The translations under genes were made by a program, and so were the position numbers. Shown in pieces: positions 23,533-30,848 of a DNA stretch of 64,000 bases. The first letter of the stretch is position 1. The number at the start of each line of letters is the position of its first letter. The notes below the pieces were generated by a model that had not been told where the DNA came from, searched no databases, and worked only from the letters and a program-made list of their open reading frames with translations. This stretch comes from WSZJ01 sp964590435 (GTDB taxonomy: Bacteria; Planctomycetota; MHYJ01; WSZJ01): positions 1 to 64,000 of the forward strand of contig CAZPWT010000005.1 of NCBI GenBank assembly GCA_964590435.1, in the 5' to 3' direction.

Positions 23533-26487
23533 CTACCGGTTCCGGGCCTCCATGCGCCACTCGGTCGTGGCGGGAGGCGTTGCGGAATCCGAGCCGACCA
23601 TGTAGAGGATGCCGGCCGACTCGGTGATCCCCCAGAGGCGGTCGTTGGAGACCGAAGGGTTGCTCAGCACCGTCCCCGGCGCGCCGCCATCGACGTTGAA
23701 CGCCACGTCCAGGGAGTAGGTGCCGCTGGTCGACCGCTTCTCCGTGCGCCAGCGGGTGGCCATGCCGAGGATGTTCTCGCTTCCGGCCAGCCACATCTTG
23801 GTGCCCCGGAGGACCATCATGTTGTTGGAGAAGTCCGCCTCGTTGAGGAGGTAAGGGAAGCCGGAGCCGGTGCCGGAGAAAATTTCCGTGAGGTAGACGT
23901 AGCTGAGGATCCCCGGCGTGGCGAGGTCCCGGACTTCGACGGACCAGCCGAACCCCGCAGTGTCTGCGATCAGGTCGCCGTCCGTGTCGACCGTCGTCGA
24001 GACGCTGAGGATGGCGAACATGCTCGTGCCGTCCGTGGTGATGCTCTGGACCTGGTCGTTGCCCGAGCTCCAGCTCAGCATGACGTACCCGTCGGAGGCG
24101 GGCCCCCAGGCGGAATCTAGCGCGCCGTCCGAGGCGGCCCGTTTGCTGTACATCTCGCTCCTGGCGACGCCGTCGTGGTACCAGCCCGCCACGTAGAGAT
24201 CGCCTCCGTTCATCGTCAGGCAGTTCAGCCCTGCGTCGGTGACGGAAGGGGGAAGATCGCTGACGACTCCACCGGTTCCAAAGCCCGTGACCAGCGCGCC
24301 CGTCAGGTCCCGCTTCTCGATCCGCAGGTTGTGCAGGCCCCCCGCATCCTCGTCGCCCACGGCGTACAGGTAGGTCCCGTCCGTCAGCAAGTCCCCGGCC
24401 ATCCCGCTTCCCGGCGACGGCGACACGATGGAACCGCCCGAGCCGAATCCCGTGAGGAGGGCCCCCGTGACCAGATCGCGCTTCTCGTAGCGCCACTGGA
24501 ACACGCCGGGCGTGCCGGTCTCCTGGCGGCCGAACAGGTAAACGCCCGTCCCATCGACCAGGATCTTCCGGGGAGTGTCCCGCCCGGAACCCGGATTAGA
24601 AGTGATCGCCCCGCCCGAGCCGAATCCCGTCACGAGATTTCCGGTCGTGACCGACCGCTTCTCGAGCCGCCACTGCGTGTCGCTCGCGCTGAGGGACTGG
24701 TATCCGAACACATACATGTTGCTGCCGCTGACCGCCACGCAGCCCGCTTCGTCTTCCAGCGTCGTCGAGTGGTTCTTGGTCCCGTTCGGGGAGAACCCGT
24801 TGACGGGACTGCCGCTGGGCTGCCGGAAGATCGTGTTCCCCTTCAGGTCGATCGGCCCGCCGAGGGCGAACGCGCGGCCCTGGAGGCCGGCGCCCGACTC
24901 GAAGGTGATGGTGGCCGGCGAACCGGAGGCGCCGGAGAAGACGTTGCCACGGAGGAGCTGGGAAGCCCCGATGTCGACGCCTGCCACCCGCCAGTAGATG
25001 TTCAGCGGGTCGGCCTTGTTGATCAGGCTGATCGTGAACGTGGACCCGCTGAGCGTCGCGCTGGAGCCCCTCAGAATCCAGACGCTGTTCGGGTCGGACA
25101 TGCCGTCGAAGGTGATCGTCCCGCTGAGGGACGCGTCGCTCACGATGTAGACGCCGGGAACGAGCCGTTTGCCGGCAAGGGAAACCCCGGTGAGGTCGTA
25201 ATCCGCGTCCCGGGCCGTGATGTCCGCGACGGCGCTCGTCACGCTCGCCATGGCGGAGACTTCGGAGCTTCCGCCCGTCGGATCGTCGTGAAGCGTGCCG
25301 GGCAGGACGTCGGCGGGAACGATGCCGGTGATCTTGTCGGGGACGTAGGTGGGCGGCGGACCGGAGAGCGCCGTGGTCCCGACGTCTCCCCCGATGGATG
25401 AGGACCCGTAGAAGGCGTCGTTGGAGATCGTCCCCGACGAGAGGAGACAGTAGCCCGCGGCGTCGGACAACACCGGGGGCAGCGTCGGGAGAATCGAGAC
25501 TGAGCCGTACAGGTAGCAGTAGTAGTAGGGAGTTTCGGAATAGCCAAATTCATCGTAGGAGTAATGGTAGGTGAGGCTCGACATCGAAGCCAAGGCACGC
25601 CCTGTCAGCATGCTGGTGCGGTTGATGGTGATGGTCTGCCCCGCGAGAATAGTTCCGCTGAAGTCGCATCGTTTCGCCGGCGGCGAGCCGGGGTCCCCGA
25701 TCGTGGCGTCGTACAGCACCCGCCACGTGACGTTCCTGGCCTCGGCGCCGCCGGTCAGGACCACGGAAGAGCTCCCCGAGACGTTGAGGTAGCCGTCCAC
25801 GATGAAGATCCACGTGGCGTCCGTGACGCCCGACCCGTCGAGGACCAGGTTTCCGTCGGCGAGCGTTGCATCGCCCGAGATGGAGTAGACGCCCGGAACC
25901 AGGATCTGCCCGTTCAGGCTCGAGCTGATGGAAATCTGATCGCTCCGTCCGGGGATCTCGGTCCAAGCGGCGTTTGCATCCGTCCAGACCGCCAGCCGCT
26001 CTGCGGAGGGTGTATATCCGCCGGACTCGTACCCGGTCTCGGGGTCGTAGTAGTAGTCGTAGGTTTCCGACTCGTACTTGTCCCCGAAGACCGTGGCGCT
26101 CGTGAGCGGCGGGTAGCTGGGATACCCGGGAGTGAAGGAAACCCAGGTATCGGTGTCATAGGTGGACCAGGAACAGCCGATGTTTCCCCATGCCACGGTA
26201 CCGGAGGTCCCGTGAACATCTGCGCTGGAGTGAACGGCGAAGTGGTAGGCCGAGCCGAGGACGACCGGGCCGGGGTTAACGGCTGCCGTATGGCCCCCTC
26301 CGGTTCCCGCGCCACTGTCTGGGTTCGAGGTCCCGCCCTGAGGGGTCCCAGAGCCTCCGGACGACGAGGTCTTCGACGAACCAGAGCCTCCGCCAGAGGA
26401 TCCCCCTCCACCCTTGCTGCACCCAGCCAGGAGGACGGCGCACACAGCAAGCCCGAGCGCGGGCATGAGCAGGTGGCGAGACTTCAC
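23533..26487 (-). CDS. Lipoprotein with two DUF3494 (ice-binding-like) domains and C-terminal repeats
   Basis: 984 residues. Signal peptide with lipobox LLAGC (Cys23), a Gly/Ser linker (24-75), then two DUF3494 domains (about 75-320 and 335-565). Each shows the family's marks: 'G.L.PGVY' (LVPGVYSIS, LVPGVYIVS), a DP/DATWIFI or DPNSVWILR strand, NVTWRV or NIYWRV, and a final LTGRALAS or LQGRAFAL. The C-terminal 400 residues hold at least three repeats ending in TGFGSGG or TGFGTGG preceded by RLEKRD-like strands, resembling delta-60 propeller repeats. DUF3494 proteins include bacterial ice-binding adhesins; many homologues have other surface roles. It is exported and lipid-anchored. Confidence 0.85.
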   Translation of the reverse strand: MKSRHLLMPALGLAVCAVLLAGCSKGGGGSSGGGSGSSKTSSSGGSGTPQGGTSNPDSGAGTGGGHTAAVNPGPVVLGSAYHFAVHSSADVHGTSGTVAWGNIGCSWSTYDTDTWVSFTPGYPSYPPLTSATVFGDKYESETYDYYYDPETGYESGGYTPSAERLAVWTDANAAWTEIPGRSDQISISSSLNGQILVPGVYSISGDATLADGNLVLDGSGVTDATWIFIVDGYLNVSGSSSVVLTGGAEARNVTWRVLYDATIGDPGSPPAKRCDFSGTILAGQTITINRTSMLTGRALASMSSLTYHYSYDEFGYSETPYYYCYLYGSVSILPTLPPVLSDAAGYCLLSSGTISNDAFYGSSSIGGDVGTTALSGPPPTYVPDKITGIVPADVLPGTLHDDPTGGSSEVSAMASVTSAVADITARDADYDLTGVSLAGKRLVPGVYIVSDASLSGTITFDGMSDPNSVWILRGSSATLSGSTFTISLINKADPLNIYWRVAGVDIGASQLLRGNVFSGASGSPATITFESGAGLQGRAFALGGPIDLKGNTIFRQPSGSPVNGFSPNGTKNHSTTLEDEAGCVAVSGSNMYVFGYQSLSASDTQWRLEKRSVTTGNLVTGFGSGGAITSNPGSGRDTPRKILVDGTGVYLFGRQETGTPGVFQWRYEKRDLVTGALLTGFGSGGSIVSPSPGSGMAGDLLTDGTYLYAVGDEDAGGLHNLRIEKRDLTGALVTGFGTGGVVSDLPPSVTDAGLNCLTMNGGDLYVAGWYHDGVARSEMYSKRAASDGALDSAWGPASDGYVMLSWSSGNDQVQSITTDGTSMFAILSVSTTVDTDGDLIADTAGFGWSVEVRDLATPGILSYVYLTEIFSGTGSGFPYLLNEADFSNNMMVLRGTKMWLAGSENILGMATRWRTEKRSTSGTYSLDVAFNVDGGAPGTVLSNPSVSNDRLWGITESAGILYMVGSDSATPPATTEWRMEARNR

Positions 26488-26552
26488 GGTCCCCTCCGCT
26501 AAAAGACGCGTTGCGTAAAAATCTGCAAGTCCCCGAAAGCCATCAGTCGAGA

Positions 26553-26582
26553 ACTATACCCAAAACCCATCGCGTCGCTCAA
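26553..26582 (-). promoter_or_regulatory. Candidate promoter of the DUF3494 lipoprotein gene
   Basis: On the minus strand TTGAGC (26582-26577), an 18-base spacer and TATAGT (26558-26553), about 65 bases before the start codon. The rest of the 26488-26787 gap shows an A8/T-rich stretch at 26604-26611 and no supportable gene. Confidence 0.45.
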
Positions 26583-26787
26583 AAATTTGGTGAAGATTCT
26601 GCATAATTTTTTTTCGGGGGAAGTACCGGGGGCGCGGGGCACGGGGCAAGCCAGGGCGAACTCAGGCAAGTCTCTTCGCGGCCGCTCGCCCCTGTTCAGC
26701 GCCATCCTCCGACTCGAACTTCGGGCTCGCTCAGGATGAGGCGGGCCGCCGGGGCCGGGACGTGAGAAGACTCTTCCGCGGCCCGGC

Positions 26788-26943
26788 TTAGAACTTCTTC
26801 GCCAGCCGGTCCCCGCCGAACGAACTCTTCGCGGTCATCCCCGCGAGCGTCCCGAACTTGCGCAACTGCGGCGCACGGTAGGCGCGTTTCCCGGCCGGCG
26901 GCGCCGCGGGACTCGCCTTCGTCTCGTCCTTTTTCTGCTTCAC
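26788..26943 (-). CDS. Lasso-type RiPP precursor candidate, 51 residues
   Basis: A short gene starting at GTG 26943, overlapping the stop of the asparagine-synthetase homologue (GTGA), so translation is probably coupled. After a Lys/Ala/Pro-rich start, residues 22-37 read YRAPQLRKFGTLAGMT, an exact fit to the lasso leader pattern YxxPxLxxxGxxxxxT that RRE proteins bind. Cleavage two residues after the leader start of the T (the T at -2 rule) would release KSSFGGDRLAKKF, with Asp at position 7 as possible ring-closing residue. Lys in position 1 and a seven-residue ring are unusual. Next to a cyclase-like gene this is a strong candidate; no RRE or transglutaminase-like protease gene is in the window. 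Confidence 0.7.
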   Translation of the reverse strand: MKQKKDETKASPAAPPAGKRAYRAPQLRKFGTLAGMTAKSSFGGDRLAKKF

Positions 26944-28739
26944 GTTCTCTCCGTCTCCGGGGGCGCGCCTTTGTGGGTGCCTATCCTAACCGAAGAACGG
27001 TACCAGATTTCAAGGGACAAAATCATCCAGGCCGGCCACATGCGGCGGCTGCGCTCGAGGTTTCCCTCCTTCTCGTCCTCCATCAGCCCGAGGAAAAGCG
27101 CCGCCGCCCCTTCCCCGTCCACCCAGCCTTTTTCCGCGATCCCGAGGGAACGGAACGCGTATTCGCCGCCCATCGCGCGGAACGTGTCGGCGAACAGGTG
27201 GGAGAAATCGGCCTTGGTCGTCCGCGTGCGCACCGCCTCGGGGAGCACGTCCCGCAGCGCTTCCCGCATCACGAATTTCGTCGTCGTGCCGCGGCGGAGC
27301 TGGTCGGCGGGGACGGCGAGGGCGAACTCGATGACGCGTCGGTCGAGGAACGGCCAGCGGATCTCGAGGCCGAGGCGGGCGGTGTCGCGCTCGTCGGTCT
27401 CGAGGAGGTGCTGCTCCCAGGCGGTGAAAGCGCGTGCGAAGCGGCGGGCGGCGGTGGGGCCGGGGAGCGGGGAGCGGAGGATGTCGCGGGCGCGGAGGCG
27501 GTCGGCGAGGGAGATGCGCTTCGCGAACGCCGGCGGGATCCAGGCGGGGCCGCGGCGTTTTCCCATGACGCGGGCGAGTCCCTCGTAGAGCGCGCCGGGG
27601 AGGAGGGCCCGGAGGGCGGGGCGGAGGAGGCCGTGGGGGCGCGGGCGTGCGCCGGTGAGCCACTCGTCGGCGCCGGCGCCCATGAGGACGACGCGGAACC
27701 CGGCGGCGGCGGCGGTGCGGCGGGCGGGCATGGCGACGGAGGAGTTGGGGTAGCCGGGGTGGTCGAGGGTGGCAGCGGCGGTCTGCTCATATAAGGAGGG
27801 GCTGGCGGCGCTGCCGGGGATGAGGTGGGAGGTGAGGCCCCACTTGCGGACGACTTCTTCAATGTAGGGCCGCTCGTCGCACGCGAGGCCCGGGAAGACT
27901 TCCGAGAACGTTTCGAATTCCGCGCCGAGGCTCTTCGCCATGCCCGCGATCGAGCTGGAGTCGAGGCCGCCGCTGAGGTCGACGGCGATTTTGCTCTGGG
28001 AGCGGAGGCGGGCGGTGACGGAGGCGGTGAAGATTTCGCGGAAGCGTTGCGCGTGGGAGAGGTCAGTTCGGAGTCGGGAGTTCGTGGTCGGGAGTGGTTT
28101 GTAGGCGCGGGTGCGGACTCCGGTGGCGTCGGCGATGAGGAGGTGGGACGGGGGGAGGCGGAGGACGCCCTGCCAGAGAGTTTCGGAGCGGTGGGTGACG
28201 GCGTCGGCGAGGAATTCGCCGATCATGCCTTCGTTGGGGACGCGCGGGAGGTCCGGGTCGCCGAACAGCGCGCCGGGTTCGGAGGCGAAGACGAGGCGGC
28301 CGTGATGCTGCGCGTACGCGAACGGCCTGGCGCCGCACCAGTCCCTGGCGCAGAGCAGCCGGCGGCGGGCGCCGTCCCAGTAGGCGAACGCGAAGTCGCC
28401 GAGGAAGCGCGCCGGGGCTTCGTCGCCCCAGCGCTGGCAGGCGAGGAGCGCGAGCTCGGCGTCGCCGGCGGCAGGGGCGGCCAAGTCCGCGCGAAGGGAC
28501 TCGATGTTGTCGAGGCGGCCGTGGAAGACGATCGCGTCGGTTCCGCGGACGAGCGGCTGCGTCTCGCGAACGGCTTCCGGCGTCGTGTGCATCGACTGGA
28601 AACCGAGCGCCAGTTCTCGGTCCTGCCAGACGCCGCTTCCGTCGGGCCCGCGGTGGGCGAGGCGGGACATCACGGCTTTGAACGGCGCTTGCGGTGCCGG
28701 TTGCGCGTTGAGGGTGAAGATGCCTGCGATGCCGCTCAC
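26940..28739 (-). CDS. Asparagine-synthetase homologue, lasso-cyclase-like, Cys2 replaced by Ser
   Basis: About 599 residues. N-terminal Ntn-type domain (AHRGPDGSG, FHGRLDN, GDFAFAYWD) and a C-terminal ATP-pyrophosphatase domain with the PPi loop VDLSGGLDSSSIAG. True glutamine-dependent enzymes begin MCGIAG; here the codon is AGC, giving MSGIAGIF, so the glutaminase nucleophile is absent. That start is seen in lasso-peptide cyclases (McjC/LarC-like) and other AsnB relatives that activate a carboxylate without using glutamine. GTGs at 28742 and 28739 both fit; a TACACT box ends six bases before the second. The 51-residue peptide gene overlaps its stop. Confidence 0.85.
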   Translation of the reverse strand: MSGIAGIFTLNAQPAPQAPFKAVMSRLAHRGPDGSGVWQDRELALGFQSMHTTPEAVRETQPLVRGTDAIVFHGRLDNIESLRADLAAPAAGDAELALLACQRWGDEAPARFLGDFAFAYWDGARRRLLCARDWCGARPFAYAQHHGRLVFASEPGALFGDPDLPRVPNEGMIGEFLADAVTHRSETLWQGVLRLPPSHLLIADATGVRTRAYKPLPTTNSRLRTDLSHAQRFREIFTASVTARLRSQSKIAVDLSGGLDSSSIAGMAKSLGAEFETFSEVFPGLACDERPYIEEVVRKWGLTSHLIPGSAASPSLYEQTAAATLDHPGYPNSSVAMPARRTAAAAGFRVVLMGAGADEWLTGARPRPHGLLRPALRALLPGALYEGLARVMGKRRGPAWIPPAFAKRISLADRLRARDILRSPLPGPTAARRFARAFTAWEQHLLETDERDTARLGLEIRWPFLDRRVIEFALAVPADQLRRGTTTKFVMREALRDVLPEAVRTRTTKADFSHLFADTFRAMGGEYAFRSLGIAEKGWVDGEGAAALFLGLMEDEKEGNLERSRRMWPAWMILSLEIWYRSSVRIGTHKGAPPETERT

Positions 28740-28805
28740 CACAGTAGTGTACGAGGTGCGAGCGGCCAGCGGCGAGCGGCCAGCGGCGAGGGCAGCCGGG
28801 GGCCC

Positions 28806-28902
28806 TCCGTGCTTGTCCGTGCGTCTCGGTGCGCTCCGTGAACGGATCTTGTTCGTTTGGCGAAAAACGGCAGTTCACGGAAACGCACAGACAGGCACGG
28901 AG
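28806..28902. repeat. Inverted repeat (TCCGTGC family, copy 1)
   Basis: The left arm at 28806-28843 (TCCGTGCTTGTCCGTGCG and onward to CTCCGTGAAC) pairs imperfectly with 28873-28902 (GTTCACGGAAACGCACAGAC to GGCACGGA). A sister copy is at 30652-30748. It lies in the gap between the cyclase-like gene and the Dcd operon. Confidence 0.6.
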
Positions 28903-28986
28903 AAAGAGAAAAAAGGCCGAGGAATTGACTTTCGATTCCCGGGGCACAGGCGCTGGAATTCTTACGAATTTTCCGTCTGGGTGCCC

Positions 28987-29020
28987 TTGACCATCGCTGA
29001 AAGTGGAGTATAACTAAACA
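28987..29020 (+). promoter_or_regulatory. Shared promoter-like element, copy 2
   Basis: TTGACC (28987-28992), 16 bases, TATAACTAAA (29009-29018), then CACGAAC. Same spacing and flank as the element at 20828-20859. It starts about 40 bases before the gene at 29059 and probably drives the three-gene operon. Confidence 0.6.
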
Positions 29021-29058
29021 CGAACTTATTGAACACTACTCGACCGGAGGACTTCCCG

Positions 29059-29355
29059 ATGAAACGCCGTGTTGCCTGCAGCATCATGCCCGGACAGTTC
29101 GACAACGAGCAAGTGGTCGTTTTCAAGTCCTTTGAGGGGAAGGACTTGTCGCTGTTCGCTCCCGCAGAGAGCGTCGACTTCTCGGGCAGCCCCACCTTCG
29201 ATAATCCCAGCTCGGGCTGGCTCTCCGTCGAATTCATCAATCAGGAGGGTGAGCTTGCACTGATTCGCCTACCGGCCGAGGTGCCCGGGCTCGGGTACTT
29301 CGCAACCGTTCTGGCTGGAACTCTCGTCCCGGACCGACAGGTACAGAACGGATGA
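29059..29355 (+). CDS. Hypothetical protein, first gene of Dcd-Uma2 operon
   Basis: 98 residues. No family recognised. The N terminus (KRRVACSIMPGQFDNEQVVV) and alternating hydrophobic pattern suggest a small beta-rich domain. The ATG at 29059 has GGAGG eight bases upstream (29046-29050); an in-frame ATG at 29029 lacks such a site. It precedes the dCTP-deaminase-like gene by 32 bp in what looks like one transcription unit driven from 28987. Confidence 0.65.
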   Translation: MKRRVACSIMPGQFDNEQVVVFKSFEGKDLSLFAPAESVDFSGSPTFDNPSSGWLSVEFINQEGELALIRLPAEVPGLGYFATVLAGTLVPDRQVQNG

Positions 29356-29387
29356 TTCCGTCTTCATTCTTCCCGCAGGAGATCTGA

Positions 29388-29975
29388 ATGATTCTGTCAA
29401 ATGTGGAGGTCCAGAAAGCGCTGGATGCGGGCCGACTGGTGATCTCGCCGGAACCGCAGCCTCGCCGCCCGGCGCCTGGCGCGTACTGCCCCTACGACAC
29501 GCATACCGTAGACCTGACTCTGGCTCCTTCCATCTCCATCCCAGATGCCGGCACCTTCGTTCTCGATCTCACGGAACCGGGACGGATCGCCCAGTTCTTC
29601 GCGAAGAACTCTCACAAGCTGACCGTGTCTCACGCGGCGCCGTACAAACTTCAGCCCCACCAGTTTCTACTCGCACAGACCGAGCAACGGATCGAGTTGC
29701 CGATCCTTCCCAAATACAAGTCCTGCCTCGCCGCGCGGATCGAGGGAAAGAGCAGCAGGGCTCGCTGCGGCCTCCTCGTGCACTTCACCGCCCCCACGGT
29801 CCACCCTGGCTGGGCTGGTCCCCTGACTCTCGAAATGATCAACCTGGGACCTGCTGCGATCAACCTGGTTCCCGGCATGCAGATCGCCCAGCTGATCGTC
29901 GAAGAGGTCAAGGGCATCCCCGTCAGAAACCCCAGCCAGTTCTCCGGTCAAAAAACGCCGGAGGGGACGACATGA
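29388..29975 (+). CDS. dcd: dCTP deaminase/dUTPase superfamily protein
   Basis: 195 residues, the Dcd length. The trimeric family deaminates dCTP to dUTP or hydrolyses dUTP. Visible: ILSNVEVQKALDAGRLVI start, RIEGKSSRARCGLLVHFTAP (substrate-binding Ser-Ser-x-Ala-Arg) and HPGWAGPLTLEMIN, with the catalytic Glu of the TLE motif kept. Cys in RARCGLL is unusual but outside the catalytic residues. It is sandwiched between a hypothetical gene and a Uma2 gene (ATGA overlap), a context closer to nucleotide-depleting defence deaminases than to a housekeeping gene, though a housekeeping role is possible. Confidence 0.85.
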   Translation: MILSNVEVQKALDAGRLVISPEPQPRRPAPGAYCPYDTHTVDLTLAPSISIPDAGTFVLDLTEPGRIAQFFAKNSHKLTVSHAAPYKLQPHQFLLAQTEQRIELPILPKYKSCLAARIEGKSSRARCGLLVHFTAPTVHPGWAGPLTLEMINLGPAAINLVPGMQIAQLIVEEVKGIPVRNPSQFSGQKTPEGTT

Positions 29976-30598
29976 CGTCAGCCCGTGAAGTGCCGGCCGG
30001 CGGAGAATTGCCGCTGGGTTCCGAACTTCTCTCGAGGTTCGAAATCCAGGAACGCCGTCGCCTCGGTCTGGATATCCGAGATGAGGAGTGGTGCGGGATC
30101 TACCACGCCGTTCCGCCGGCAACGCTGAATCACCAGAGGCTCCTGACCGACGTGCTCGTATTCCTGATGCTCCTTCAGGATGGACTCGGCGGCGGGGAAA
30201 TCGTCCTGGAGTGCGGCGTGTTCCGCGGGCCGAACGACTACCGCGTGCCGGACCTGGTCTACGTAGCTTCCGGTAACGAACGGGTGGTCGGGAGGGCAGG
30301 AATCACCGGCGGCGCGCCGGACCTGGTCCTGGAAATCCTCTCCCCGGAGGACGAGACCTACGCAAAGTTCGATTTCTACGCGGCGGTGCAAGTGCCGGAG
30401 GTCGTCGTCCTGGATCCCGTGAAGCGCGCAGCGGAGGTCTGGCGACTGGACGGCGCGACGTACCGCGCGGTCCCGGCGCAACCCGACGGCCGTCGCATTT
30501 CCGAGCGGCTCGCCGTCTCGTTCAGCACGCTCCCGGGCCAGCCGCCGCGCCTGCACCTCGTCGATCTTCGCAACCCCGCACGGTCGGTCTCGCTGTAG
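29972..30598 (+). CDS. Uma2 family endonuclease-like protein, copy 3
   Basis: 208 residues, third Uma2 paralogue. DEEWCGIYHAVPPATLNHQRL, YRVPDLVYVASGNE, PDLVLEILSPEDETYAKFDFYAAVQVPEV show the PD-(D/E)XK core. It diverges more from copies 1 and 2 than they do from each other. The ATG overlaps the dcd stop (ATGA), so the two are translationally coupled. Unlike the other copies it is read from an operon and has no start-proximal TANAAT box. Confidence 0.87.
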   Translation: MTSAREVPAGGELPLGSELLSRFEIQERRRLGLDIRDEEWCGIYHAVPPATLNHQRLLTDVLVFLMLLQDGLGGGEIVLECGVFRGPNDYRVPDLVYVASGNERVVGRAGITGGAPDLVLEILSPEDETYAKFDFYAAVQVPEVVVLDPVKRAAEVWRLDGATYRAVPAQPDGRRISERLAVSFSTLPGQPPRLHLVDLRNPARSVSL

Positions 30599-30651
30599 GC
30601 CAGGCCTGAACCAGGCGCGGAGAGTCATGACGGCCATGGAGAACCGAACCC

Positions 30652-30748
30652 CTCCGTGCCTGTCCGTGCTTTTCCGTGCCATCCGTGAAATGCTGTTTTT
30701 CGTTGCGCCGGCAACGTCATTTCACGGAGAGCACCGAAAGGCACGGAC
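30652..30748. repeat. Inverted repeat (TCCGTGC family, copy 2)
   Basis: The left arm at 30652-30691 (TCCGTGCCTGTCCGTGCT to ATCCGTGAAATG) pairs with 30717-30748 (CATTTCACGGAGAGCACCGA to GGCACGGA). Compare 28806-28902. It separates the convergent Uma2 and ligase genes. Confidence 0.6.
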
Positions 30749-30787
30749 CCGGACTGACGCGCGGCCACGCCCTCGGTGCACCGTAGC

Positions 30788-30846
30788 CGTTCCTCGCAAT
30801 CCGCCTTCGCCCTCCGGGCTTCGGCGGACGAGCCCGCAACTGGTCG
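30788..30846. repeat. Hairpin element TCCTCGCAAYCCGCC, copy 1
   Basis: TCCTCGCAATCCGCCTTCGC continues to GGGCTTCGGCGGA and GCCCGCAACT. CCGCCTTCGCCC pairs with GGGCTTCGGCGG. Nearly the same element lies at 58550-58604. Confidence 0.55.
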
Positions 30847-30848
30847 TT

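Noticed and set aside
22979..24496. 505-codon minus-strand frame across the lipoprotein 3' end and repeat C
   Set aside because: It runs through a terminator hairpin and another gene's coding region in a different frame and shows no recognisable domain.
26499..26705. 68-codon minus-strand frame below the leader peptide, considered as an RRE/PqqD partner
   Set aside because: No PqqD-like pattern; it spans the promoter and A/T-rich leader of the lipoprotein gene.
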